Below, in pieces: positions 43,491 through 51,188 of a stretch of 64,000 nt of DNA (position 1 is its first letter; each line of letters begins with the position of its first letter). The stretch covers positions 77,001 to 141,000 of the forward strand of contig JACBOA010000002.1 of assembly GCA_013403005.1 (NCBI GenBank), written 5' to 3'. The notes beneath the pieces were generated by a model. The model worked only from the letters and a program-made list of their open reading frames with translations, made no database searches and was not told the DNA's origin. This stretch comes from Methanobacteriaceae archaeon. GTDB lineage: Archaea; Methanobacteriota; Methanobacteria; Methanobacteriales; Methanobacteriaceae. The position numbers and the translations under genes were made by a program.

Positions 43491-43901
43491 CTATACTCCA
43501 AACAATTTCTTTTTAATATAATTATTTAGGGGCTCTTTTGCTTTTTCTATTTGAAGGATCAGATCATCCACCAGATATTTAACCTCTTCATAATCTTTCA
43601 AGGATTCATCACGCTCTTTATCAAGCTTTTTCAACTCTTTAATTTTAGATTTCCCCCTGAACCTCGATACAACTCCAGGAGAACGTCCACCAGCATAATC
43701 AGTGTTAATTTGACGTTTTCTCTCTAAATAAGCCATTTGAATGTTTTTAATATCCCTACGCACGCTTTTTTTCAAATCCTTTAAGATCATCTCTTTTTCG
43801 GTAAGTTCAACCAATATCCTTCTTGAATCCGCAATAGAATCTGCTTCCAAGTTAGTATCATAAATATCCTCAATTATTTTATGATAATCTTCAATCTTCA
43901 T
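43491..43901 (-). CDS. Coiled-coil protein of unknown function
   Basis: I do not recognise this 136-residue protein. It is almost wholly helical and highly charged (SKIKELKKLDKERDESLKDY) with no Cys, membrane segment or signal. GGTGCCAGA precedes the ATG. It follows the next unknown gene by 55 bases on the same strand, so the two may form an operon. Confidence 0.75.
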   Translation of the reverse strand: MKIEDYHKIIEDIYDTNLEADSIADSRRILVELTEKEMILKDLKKSVRRDIKNIQMAYLERKRQINTDYAGGRSPGVVSRFRGKSKIKELKKLDKERDESLKDYEEVKYLVDDLILQIEKAKEPLNNYIKKKLFGV

Positions 43902-43956
43902 TCTGGCACCGTTTAAAAAAAGATTTAATTTGATTAATGTCCTTTAAATACTGTTT

Positions 43957-44304
43957 TTACGAATTTACATCGATTAATATTTTAAAAAGATTACCCTCTA
44001 CCTCGCAATGGGTTTTAAGATCATCATTTTCCTTTTCCATATCTCTTAACTTATAAAGAACATTGGTAATGGAAAAAGTATTTAATATTCCGGTTTTATT
44101 TTCTGGTTTGGAGGATATTAATAGAATCGTCACTTGATTACCCTCAATTATAACGTTATAGTTAATGGCATTGATGTAAATGGTGTCAGACAATCTGAGG
44201 AGGAGTTTTATGTGCTTTATTGGAAGACCGCTAGTACTGATTATCTCTTTTATCTTATCATTCTCTCTACACTGTTCTATATCAATATCCACTGTACCCA
44301 CCAT
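43957..44304 (-). CDS. Hypothetical protein, probably leaderless
   Basis: This 115-residue protein of unknown function has a beta-rich middle (YNVIIEGNQVTILLISS) and a helical, charged segment (LYKLRDMEKENDDLKTHCE). There is no ribosome site; instead a TATA-like GGATATAATATT is centred about 26 bases before the ATG, so the message is probably leaderless. It is divergent from the UPF0216 gene and may be cotranscribed with the coiled-coil gene downstream. Confidence 0.65.
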   Translation of the reverse strand: MVGTVDIDIEQCRENDKIKEIISTSGLPIKHIKLLLRLSDTIYINAINYNVIIEGNQVTILLISSKPENKTGILNTFSITNVLYKLRDMEKENDDLKTHCEVEGNLFKILIDVNS

Positions 44305-44321
44305 AGTTATTTTTATACTAC

Positions 44322-44333
44322 AATATTATATCC
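44322..44333. promoter_or_regulatory. Bidirectional TATA element
   Basis: AATATTATATCC reads GGATATAATATT on the other strand. It lies mid-way in the 54-base gap between two divergent starts, about 26 bases from each expected start site. Neither gene has a ribosome site. Confidence 0.5.
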
Positions 44334-44358
44334 TTCCAAGAATAAAATCTTAACTAAA

Positions 44359-44763
44359 ATGAGAGACTATAATCGAGAAGAAAATCTGCTGAAAAAACAG
44401 ATTCTGAGCCTGAACCGACACCTTCCAAGGCGTAGGAAGAATTTAAAGGAGCTTTTAGAAGAAGATAAACCCCATGTACTGGGATCTGATGGAACAAGGC
44501 ACCGTTTCAAGAAAAATGAACTTAAAAAAATCTCGTCTATGATTCCAAGGGAATCATGGGGTCGGTTGAAACTTCCCCTTTATATTGAGATTGATGCAGA
44601 TATGAGTGGTTCGCGTATTGCTGGTAGATTGGAATGTAGTTTGGTGTGCCAGATCCTGGGTCGTGAAGATTGCGGTGAAGAAATTTATATCTACCGACCT
44701 GACATAAAATTAGTAAGGCTGGAGTTACCTACCACATCACAGTACATGTTCCTGGTACGGTAA
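44359..44763 (+). CDS. UPF0216 (DUF61) family protein
   Basis: This 134-residue protein belongs to the archaeal UPF0216/DUF61 family. It is recognised from the pattern LNRHLPRRRKNLKELLEEDKP, RHRFKKNEL, LPLYIEIDADMSGSRIAG and a closing segment CQILGREDCGEEIYIYRPD. The function is unknown. I chose the ATG at 44359; the frame is open upstream but runs into the divergent gene. With the TATA box at 44322-44333, this would be a nearly leaderless message. Confidence 0.85.
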   Translation: MRDYNREENLLKKQILSLNRHLPRRRKNLKELLEEDKPHVLGSDGTRHRFKKNELKKISSMIPRESWGRLKLPLYIEIDADMSGSRIAGRLECSLVCQILGREDCGEEIYIYRPDIKLVRLELPTTSQYMFLVR

Positions 44764-44989
44764 GTACATTAGGTTCATTAAATAAAGGTTCAGTAATATA
44801 TGCAAAACAAGCTAATGCAAAAAAGATAAAAAACATTCTAACTCAGCAAATACTATTTTTTTGTTACTCAAATTATTTATTTAAATTATAAATAAATTTA
44901 ATTTATAAATAAAACGTGAATTCACTACAATTAACTCAATTATATTCATTAAAATAATTAAAATAAAAACTAATTAGGATGAATTCGTT

Positions 44990-45187
44990 ATGGGACCTAA
45001 AAGGATATGGAAATCAATGAAATCATTCTATTATGACTTTTTATATGATTTTGATTGGGAAGAGATAAAAAAAGATCCAGATAAAATGGCTAAATTATCT
45101 ATTTTAGCTTTCGGGGCGGAGATAATGGTAACAGTACTTATTGTAATCGGGACCCTGATTTTCATTTTAAGTGTGCTATTTAGATAA
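44990..45187 (+). CDS. Small single-pass membrane protein
   Basis: This 65-residue protein has an N-terminal soluble part rich in aromatic and acidic residues (SFYYDFLYDFDWEEI) and one C-terminal membrane helix (EIMVTVLIVIGTLIFILSVLF). I do not recognise the family. TAGGATGAATTC precedes the ATG. The upstream gap contains two copies of TTATAAATAAA at about 44884-44920, which may include its promoter. The topology with the N-terminus inside is likely from the charge pattern. Confidence 0.65.
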   Translation: MGPKRIWKSMKSFYYDFLYDFDWEEIKKDPDKMAKLSILAFGAEIMVTVLIVIGTLIFILSVLFR

Positions 45188-45256
45188 GTTAAACAAGCCA
45201 TATATGGCAAAATAAGTTTAGCCAGGATATAATTCTAATAAAATATGTAAATAGTG

Positions 45257-46528
45257 TTATATTTCGGGTTTTATTGATTTATAAACCCTCTGTACAATTT
45301 TTCGAGCAGAGTAAAGCGCATCTTCCCTGGTTGTACTGGAAGTTAAAACTGTGGCCACTGGTTCTCCTTTTTCAATAATAACCCCCTTATTGGGTAGATC
45401 GCAAACTCCATCAAAATTGAGATTACCCACTTGTGATCTGTGATGGGCATGGATTACCATTTTCACTGCAAATTTACTGGGAGGTGGAATGTTCATGAGG
45501 TGCCCCTGCGAGGCTTCAAGATGTGCTTCTGCCATATTTATGTCCAAGGCCAGTTCTGCACATTCAAATGTTCCCTGCAGGCGGGGGTTTACCTCAATTA
45601 CAAATACTTCACCATTTCTTATCATGAAATCTACCCCATTGGAGCCAGTTAGGGATAGATGGCTCACCACTTTTTGAGCAATTTCAGAGATTTTCGAATC
45701 ATCCCTACATGAGTCTCCATTTTTTTTATCTCGATGATTGCTGTCGCGATAGTAACTTCCACTGTGATTTTCTCCCAGGTAAGTATCTCCGTTATAGGGT
45801 ACTATGTTTCCACAGTAACCAAAGGGTTCCCTTTGACCCAGTACTTTATCACCTATGATCTGGCTGCTGGTGAGTATGGTCCTGGCATCAGTGCCAGTAG
45901 CAAGAACAGAAGCACTGGCATTTTCACCCTGAATGAATTCCTGCAGAATCCATCCACCATCATCAAGCTCAAAATTAACATCCAATGAACTAGCATCCAT
46001 CTCACAATTAGAGTCTGAAGATGATCTCTTTAGAATCTCATTTAAAAATCGAATCCCATAGCCACCTGAACCATATCTGGGCTTTAAGACAAACCTTTTA
46101 TCTGGGTCACTGCTGGCAATATCCCGGGCATCTTCCATATCCTTGATAAGATGGGTTTCTGGAACATGGAATTTACCTTGAAGCTTCTTCATAAGTCGAT
46201 ATTTATCTTCAACAGTGTCTACTCTGGTGTTGCCCATGATTTTCTTGGAAGGAAAGATAGCAGGAGATACACCAGCACAACAGATTATCCCATCAGCATC
46301 ACCAGCCATCTCCAGGGCCATCTTCTCAATAATTAAGGGGTTGAAACATTGAGTGAATCTGCCGCATGATTTTTGTGGTTTTTGATCCAAAGCTGAAAGG
46401 AATTTATCAACACAAGTCCTCAGATCCATGGTTCCAAAATAATCCGCTGAATAAACCTGGTATCCTAACTTTTTAAGGGAACAGGCCACAGCCCGGGTGT
46501 TAACACCCGCAACTAGAACTTTTTCCAT
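45257..46528 (-). CDS. ATP-grasp family ligase (biotin carboxylase-related)
   Basis: This 423-residue protein has an N-terminal Rossmann-like domain (KVLVAGVNTRAVACSLKKLGY) and an ATP-grasp domain with FVLKPRYGSGGYGIRF, WILQEFIQGENASASVL and VFVIEVNPRLQGTFE. It belongs to a predicted carboligase group of archaea; the acceptor is unknown. I placed the start at the ATG at 46528 after AAGGGTAATTAC. The open frame upstream would run into the tRNA-Gln gene and is not coding. It begins 21 bases after the tRNA on the same strand. Confidence 0.85.
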   Translation of the reverse strand: MEKVLVAGVNTRAVACSLKKLGYQVYSADYFGTMDLRTCVDKFLSALDQKPQKSCGRFTQCFNPLIIEKMALEMAGDADGIICCAGVSPAIFPSKKIMGNTRVDTVEDKYRLMKKLQGKFHVPETHLIKDMEDARDIASSDPDKRFVLKPRYGSGGYGIRFLNEILKRSSSDSNCEMDASSLDVNFELDDGGWILQEFIQGENASASVLATGTDARTILTSSQIIGDKVLGQREPFGYCGNIVPYNGDTYLGENHSGSYYRDSNHRDKKNGDSCRDDSKISEIAQKVVSHLSLTGSNGVDFMIRNGEVFVIEVNPRLQGTFECAELALDINMAEAHLEASQGHLMNIPPPSKFAVKMVIHAHHRSQVGNLNFDGVCDLPNKGVIIEKGEPVATVLTSSTTREDALYSARKIVQRVYKSIKPEI

Positions 46529-46549
46529 GTAATTACCCTTGAAAATAAA

Positions 46550-46622
<73 letters not shown>

Positions 46623-46670
46623 AAACATAAAAAAGGCCGCATGTGCAGCAATCTCCTTTTAGAAAGAGGT

Positions 46671-46680
46671 AATATTTAAA
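46671..46680 (-). promoter_or_regulatory. Probable tRNA-Gln promoter
   Basis: TTTAAATATT on the minus strand would start transcription near 46650, leaving a leader of about 28 bases to be removed from the tRNA. It may also drive the ATP-grasp gene that follows. Confidence 0.4.
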
Positions 46681-46715
46681 CTTATCTACCATATATTTAA
46701 AGCAGATAAGATGAT

Positions 46716-47426
46716 TTAAATTGAGCTTGGGAGGGCTTTTTTATTGCATTTTCTCTTTAAACGGCATTTTAGACACTTTCTAGGATTTTTTGTGGGTATG
46801 AATTCCTCTTCACCCGAAATTAAGTTTTGAATCCTGTTGATTAGAGATATTATACTATTCTCTGCATTTTCATCGAAATATGTTGACCAGAAAATGTTAT
46901 CTGTTCCCCTTTCCCTTAGGGATGCTATTATCTTCCTATCTTCTTTCACGGTGTCTTTAAATGCTAGACAGTAACCCAATACTTGGTTAATTGCAGAGGG
47001 GAATGCCCTTGTTCCAGGTTTGTCATCAATGATCACGAATTCATCAGGCATCATCCACACTTCATCAATGTAGCCACGGATTCCGTAGCGCTCGGAGAGT
47101 ACGGGCAGTTCTCTGGATAGTAATTCTACTGTTTTCGAGGTTTCTATCATTTCTTCAAATGTGGCGGGTTCAGCATCACGCAGAAATTCCTCTTCTAATC
47201 TGGAATGTTCCCTGGTGCCGATGACCATGTTTCTGGTGGGTTGTACTTCAATTCCCTGAAAATTTTCCAGGAATATGCTGTATTCACAGTATCCCTGTTT
47301 ATTCAACCAGCTTATGGGAAAGTTGTTGCGCCCTCCAATAATCATTACTTGTGATATGTTAGGGTGCACTTTGGATCTAGTTTGGGGTTTTTCACCACCT
47401 ATAAGACTTTGCTGGATTTTAAACAC
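46716..47426 (-). CDS. Cas4/RecB-like nuclease, not linked to CRISPR
   Basis: This 236-residue PD-(D/E)XK nuclease shows a Cas4-like layout. C47 lies in GYCEYSIFLENF. H74 lies in IGTREHSRLEEEF, D121 in GYIDEVW, and D134-D135-K136 in FVIIDDKPG. The QxxxY motif is NQVLGY. C218, C221 and C227 lie at the C-terminus (KCLKCRLKRKC). The four cysteines should bind a 4Fe-4S cluster, as in Cas4. No cas1, cas2 or repeat array is near. The GTG at 47426 follows AGGAAAG, five bases after the upstream coiled-coil gene. Confidence 0.83.
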   Translation of the reverse strand: MFKIQQSLIGGEKPQTRSKVHPNISQVMIIGGRNNFPISWLNKQGYCEYSIFLENFQGIEVQPTRNMVIGTREHSRLEEEFLRDAEPATFEEMIETSKTVELLSRELPVLSERYGIRGYIDEVWMMPDEFVIIDDKPGTRAFPSAINQVLGYCLAFKDTVKEDRKIIASLRERGTDNIFWSTYFDENAENSIISLINRIQNLISGEEEFIPTKNPRKCLKCRLKRKCNKKALPSSI

Positions 47427-47431
47427 CTTTC

Positions 47432-48085
47432 CTACTTTTCATCTTCCTCTTTCTTAATTAGACGGCTACGTAGAACCGTCCAAAGATCTTTATCTTCTTT
47501 ACTATCCTTGATCTCTTTCGATTCTTTATTCTCATCAATTTTATCAACTTTAGAGCCTTCAATCATTTCTACTTTTTCAACCAATGAACTATCCTTAATG
47601 GTTTCCTTTGAACCTGCTTTAGATACTGTTTTTGGAATATCTTTGTTTTCATTCATTCTGGCATCCTTGACCTTTTGAAGTGCTGCTATAAGTTTTTCTC
47701 TGTCACTTTTCAGTGCCTCAACTATTTTTTCCAGTTCCTGGTTCTTTTTACGCGTTTTATTCTGTTTTTTGAAAAGTTCTTTGTATGATTTAGATAGCTG
47801 ACTGTGTTTCCATTCAAGATCTGCAAGTTCAGTTTCATATTCAGCCAAATGACGTTTGTATTCATCTTCCTGCACTGAAATATCCCTTAACTTACCTTCC
47901 TCGTCAATTATGTTTCCCAGATCACTTTTTGGTATGACAAATACTTCCATGCTGCAGTCAAGATTATCCGACCTTTTAAGGGGAACCAGATACTGGTTGT
48001 ATTCATAGGTCTTTTTCTGACCTCCCACGTTTTTCTTAGTCTTCTTTTTATAGCATTTGACTTGTGATTTTACCAGTTTCACCAA
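47432..48085 (-). CDS. Coiled-coil protein upstream of the Cas4-like gene
   Basis: I do not recognise this 217-residue protein. The N-terminal 60 residues are beta-like (YEYNQYLVPLKRSD, MEVFVIPKSDLGNII). They are followed by a long coiled coil (about residues 70-145) and a Lys/Glu/Asp/Ser-rich disordered tail (SKEIKDSKEDKDLW). The start is uncertain between TTG at 48085 and GTG at 48082. It lies five bases upstream of the Cas4-like gene, so the two are an operon and may act together. Confidence 0.75.
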   Translation of the reverse strand: MVKLVKSQVKCYKKKTKKNVGGQKKTYEYNQYLVPLKRSDNLDCSMEVFVIPKSDLGNIIDEEGKLRDISVQEDEYKRHLAEYETELADLEWKHSQLSKSYKELFKKQNKTRKKNQELEKIVEALKSDREKLIAALQKVKDARMNENKDIPKTVSKAGSKETIKDSSLVEKVEMIEGSKVDKIDENKESKEIKDSKEDKDLWTVLRSRLIKKEEDEK

Positions 48086-48373
48086 ATTGATCTACCCCTA
48101 AAGATTCAAAAATACTATTTAAAAATCATATTTAGCAACTAAGTAAAGATTTTACCATATCCTATTTTTTAAGTTATGTTCTTGCACTTCATAAAGTTTC
48201 TTAAGTTAAAAAAATCACACTGCAACCCATTATTAACCCCAGACATAGGAATTCTATTTAAAACAATACTCCTGAGTTTTAGTTTTATATGAAGATATTA
48301 TAATGACTATAATATGACTTGCCGATTCGTATAAAAAAAATGTTGCTTTATGAATTTGTATAAAGGTGAATGA

Positions 48374-48529
48374 ATGGACAACAAAAATACTATTTTAGGA
48401 TACGATAGATTCTTGATGATGGCTCTCCTGAAAGATGGAGCACTTACTTTAGAGGAATTGGATGATAAGACCATCCTTTTTTATCTCTTATCTGGTGCCA
48501 GCAGTTACCAGAAAAAGAACAACCTTTAA
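48374..48529 (+). pseudogene. N-terminal fragment of a winged-helix cation transporter (frameshifted)
   Basis: GGTGAATGA precedes an ATG that starts a 51-residue frame (IGYDRF-like LGYDRFLMMALLKDGALTLEE), ending at TAA overlapping the next ATG (TAATG). It reads like the first helices of a winged-helix domain whose remainder is the start of the next frame. The C-terminal domain of that protein has the same overall pattern, supporting one original gene. A change of reading frame near GAAAAAG at 48511-48517 would join them. It could also be a real small gene or a programmed frameshift. Confidence 0.55.
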
Positions 48530-49743
48530 TGGAAAAGATGTTTTTCACACTATCCCACTTAATATATGAAATAGAAGACCAAAGATCATCTAAAAAGGTG
48601 GGTAAGACCGAAGAAGAATGTGAAAAACTCATTGAAAATGGATGGGTTATTCTGGAAGGTGGTAAGTATTCGCTGACACCAGAAGGAGAGGAAGAAGCTC
48701 AAAAATTCGTCCGTAACATGGAGAAAAAAGCAGCGCTGGTACGTAAGGATTTCTTCAAACCTGACGCAGCTGCCAAAAACACCACAGTATTAGATGCCTT
48801 TTTGGCAATTATGAAGCTAGGATCAGGGCTGGTGAGTGGAAGTGTGGGACTCACTGCCGATGGTACCGATGCCACCATGGACACCATTTCTGCTTTTATG
48901 GTATGGCTGGGAATCAAGTACCACCGTGAAACACTCTCAACCCTTCTGGTGATATTTGGTTTATTCTTCGCTTCCCTGAGCATTGGTTATGATTCAGTTA
49001 CACATCTCATAAGTGCCTATTATGGAGTGCTGGACCCTATGGGAATGCCCTATCTGGTTATAGTGGTGGAGGGAATAGACATTTTAGCAGCCTTCTTCCT
49101 ATTCTACTACCAGCGCTATGTGGGAAAGGTGAATTACAATCTTACTCTCATATCCCAGTCAGTGGACTCTAAGAACCACATATTTATAGGTTTATCAGTT
49201 ATTGCCGGGGCAATTTTCACATTGCAAGGTATTTACTTTGTAGATGCTCTTATCGCATCATTTATATCCATTGGAATCTTCAAAGACGCAGTAGATCTAC
49301 TCAGAGAGGCTATTTCAGCCAGTAAAGGAGAAGAAGAAGATTATTCACAATATAAACTTCCTCTGGAGGAATGCTGGGAAGAGAATAAAAAGATGGCCTT
49401 CCAGAACTGGATATTATACATTTTATGGAGTGGGCAGAAGAAAACACGACCAGAAATTGTTTCATCCTTAAAAACAGCATTCAGTCCAACGAATTATATC
49501 CCAGTCCTTTCAGAACTTAATGCCACAGTTAAGGAAGTCCATGACTTTGATGAAATCTTTGAGGAACTGGTAAGTCCACTTGAAAAAGAAGGTCTTCTTA
49601 TGTTAGAGGGAGAGTCCTACATCTTAAGTGCTACTGGAAGCAATTATCTGAAGGATTTTATGGCAAACTTTGACTACTATGATGTTCATCTCCCAGATAC
49701 CCTACTTCTGGCCATGGCCGAGGATACGGTAAATGCCAAATAG
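48529..49743 (+). CDS. CDF-like cation transporter with winged-helix domains, N-terminus split
   Basis: A membrane core of about six segments spans residues 80-270. It has cation diffusion facilitator motifs (ADGTDATMDTISAF and SVDSKNHIFIG), where Asp residues take the place of several of the usual His ligands. A winged-helix-like domain lies at each end: before it around residues 1-65 (LIYEIEDQ to YSLTPEGEEEAQ) and after it (KKMAFQNWILYILWSGQ to ILSATGSNYL). The domains could sense metal or join a partner. The product probably also needs the 51-residue segment upstream, from which it is separated by a frameshift. A T-rich terminator lies at about 49878-49912. Confidence 0.75.
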   Translation: MEKMFFTLSHLIYEIEDQRSSKKVGKTEEECEKLIENGWVILEGGKYSLTPEGEEEAQKFVRNMEKKAALVRKDFFKPDAAAKNTTVLDAFLAIMKLGSGLVSGSVGLTADGTDATMDTISAFMVWLGIKYHRETLSTLLVIFGLFFASLSIGYDSVTHLISAYYGVLDPMGMPYLVIVVEGIDILAAFFLFYYQRYVGKVNYNLTLISQSVDSKNHIFIGLSVIAGAIFTLQGIYFVDALIASFISIGIFKDAVDLLREAISASKGEEEDYSQYKLPLEECWEENKKMAFQNWILYILWSGQKKTRPEIVSSLKTAFSPTNYIPVLSELNATVKEVHDFDEIFEELVSPLEKEGLLMLEGESYILSATGSNYLKDFMANFDYYDVHLPDTLLLAMAEDTVNAK

Positions 49744-49875
49744 AACTGATTTCTATTCTGTCACATCTATCAAGTAGCACATAAAGATGTTAATCAGATT
49801 TGTATGAAATAAAAGTATATGAGAACTAGGAGAATGTGAGAAGTGCAAAGGGATAAAAAGAAGGTCTAAAATGTT

Positions 49876-49912
49876 TTAATTTTTTTTATTATTTCAATAC
49901 TTTTTTTTCTTA
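49876..49912 (+). terminator. T-rich terminator after the cation transporter gene
   Basis: T8 and T8 runs separated by ATTATTTCAATAC lie about 130 bases after the stop codon, typical of archaeal termination. Confidence 0.45.
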
Positions 49913-49926
49913 GAAAAATTATAATT

Positions 49927-50076
49927 CTAAAACTTATTTTTGGCATTATGTGCTGCTGATAATAATTGCCTGTATTTAACCCTTAAATATTCGATATTAT
50001 CTTCAATAAGTTCGTTTATGAACTTTTCTACGCTCTCATCATCCAGAAAATCGCGTATTTTATAAAATTTTCCCAT
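49927..50076 (-). CDS. Small 49-residue protein of unknown function
   Basis: The frame encodes a charged, helical protein (FYKIRDFLDDESVEKFI, LIEDNIEYLRVKYRQLL) with no Cys or membrane segment. GAGGAGAT seven bases before the ATG is a strong ribosome site, and CTATATAAG at about 50155-50163 on the minus strand is a good TATA box. These mark it as a real gene although it is short. A 13-base palindrome lies just upstream of the TATA box. Confidence 0.7.
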   Translation of the reverse strand: MGKFYKIRDFLDDESVEKFINELIEDNIEYLRVKYRQLLSAAHNAKNKF

Positions 50077-50173
50077 GTATAAAATCTCCTCTCCAGTATA
50101 GTCTCTGGATAAGCTCTCCTTATACTCTCCAGATAATTTTTAATTTGAAGTAACTTATATAGTTAGGCAACAA

Positions 50174-50186
50174 ACGAACAGTTCGT
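50174..50186. promoter_or_regulatory. Operator-like 13-base palindrome
   Basis: ACGAAC and GTTCGT flank a single A, giving a perfect dyad. It sits 10-20 bases upstream of the minus-strand TATA box of the 49-residue gene, a place where an activator or repressor could bind. Confidence 0.45.
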
Positions 50187-50322
50187 AAAAAGCTAATAAA
50201 ATAATCAATTTTAATTTCAGAAAATCCACCAGGGATCTCTAACAGGAATATAATCTTCCATTGATCACTCTAGGATATAAATGTTCATAGTTAATTGAAA
50301 AATTGGAAAATTTTAATCATAC

Positions 50323-50346
50323 TTCGTTATAGAATACTATAACGAA
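50323..50346. promoter_or_regulatory. 24-base perfect inverted repeat
   Basis: TTCGTTATAG and CTATAACGAA are exact 10-base arms around AATA. It lies 75 bases after the ABC permease gene and 160 bases before the TATA box of the small gene. It has the size of a TetR-type operator; no regulator gene is adjacent. The rest of 50077-50421 is AT-rich without a gene. Confidence 0.4.
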
Positions 50347-50421
50347 ATATACACCACCCCCATGTCATGTTTCAGCTAAAAAAATGAAATTTTGAGTCTA
50401 ATTAAAATCCCTAAACAAAAT

Positions 50422-51186
50422 TTACATTAAACTCTGCTCTTTTTTGCTGAATATCAGGGCAGATATCAGGATCATGAGGACTGTAAACACTGCCACCACC
50501 AGTACATCCACATAGACTGGAAGTGCGGACTGGTGCAGGATTATACCCCTTAATGCATCCACCCCATAGGTTAAGGGGTTTACATAGACTGCTGCCTGTA
50601 ACCAGGTGGGGAGTCCGGTTATAGGGAAAAGAGCTCCGCTAAGGAGAAAAATGGGCATTACAATGAAGCTCATAATGAGGTTGAAGCCTTCCATACTGTC
50701 TGTGAAAGAGGCAATGAGCAGTCCCATCCCAGATAGACCCAGGGAAATAAGGATTATCACCAAGGTGGATGTTAAAAGAGTGGGAATATCCATGGGAACA
50801 CTCACTACAAAAGAGAGTAAGAGAAGTATTAATCCCTGAATTAGGGCCGTGGTGCTAATTCCAATGGCTTTTCCCAGGACAATTGATGGACGAGATATGG
50901 GAGCCACCAGTATCTCCTTCAGGAAACCGAACTGCCTGTCCTGTATCACGGAAAGTCCTGAAAACACCGAGGTGAAAAGTATGGTCTGGGCAATGATCCC
51001 CGGGTAGATGAAGGCCTGGTAACCTCCTGCCATGTTCCCGAAACGTATGGCCGAACCAAGGCCAGTTCCAAATATAAGTAGCCATAAGAGTGGTGTTACC
51101 ACCGAGGTTACTATACGTGAACGGTAACGGAAGAATTTCTTGTTTTCCCTTAGCCAGATGGTGTATATTCCCTCAAGTTCTGCCAT
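50422..51186 (-). CDS. ABC-2 type transporter permease
   Basis: This 254-residue protein with six membrane segments is the permease of an ABC-2 exporter of the daunorubicin-resistance (DrrB) type. It shows KKFFRYRSRIVTSVVTPLLWLLIFGTGLG near the start and MPIFLLSGALFPITGLPTWLQ, the family signature. GGAGGGCTGATC precedes the ATG. It follows the ATPase gene by two bases and depends on it. The substrate is unknown; lipids, drugs or polysaccharide are typical. Confidence 0.9.
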   Translation of the reverse strand: MAELEGIYTIWLRENKKFFRYRSRIVTSVVTPLLWLLIFGTGLGSAIRFGNMAGGYQAFIYPGIIAQTILFTSVFSGLSVIQDRQFGFLKEILVAPISRPSIVLGKAIGISTTALIQGLILLLLSFVVSVPMDIPTLLTSTLVIILISLGLSGMGLLIASFTDSMEGFNLIMSFIVMPIFLLSGALFPITGLPTWLQAAVYVNPLTYGVDALRGIILHQSALPVYVDVLVVAVFTVLMILISALIFSKKEQSLM

Positions 51187-51188
51187 GA

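Noticed and set aside
44134..44358. N-terminal extension of the UPF0216 protein
   Set aside because: It overlaps the divergent gene and does not resemble the family; the ATG at 44359 fits the family start.
46716..48085. CRISPR-Cas locus near the Cas4-like gene
   Set aside because: No direct repeats with spacers, no cas1, cas2 or effector genes are present within the window.
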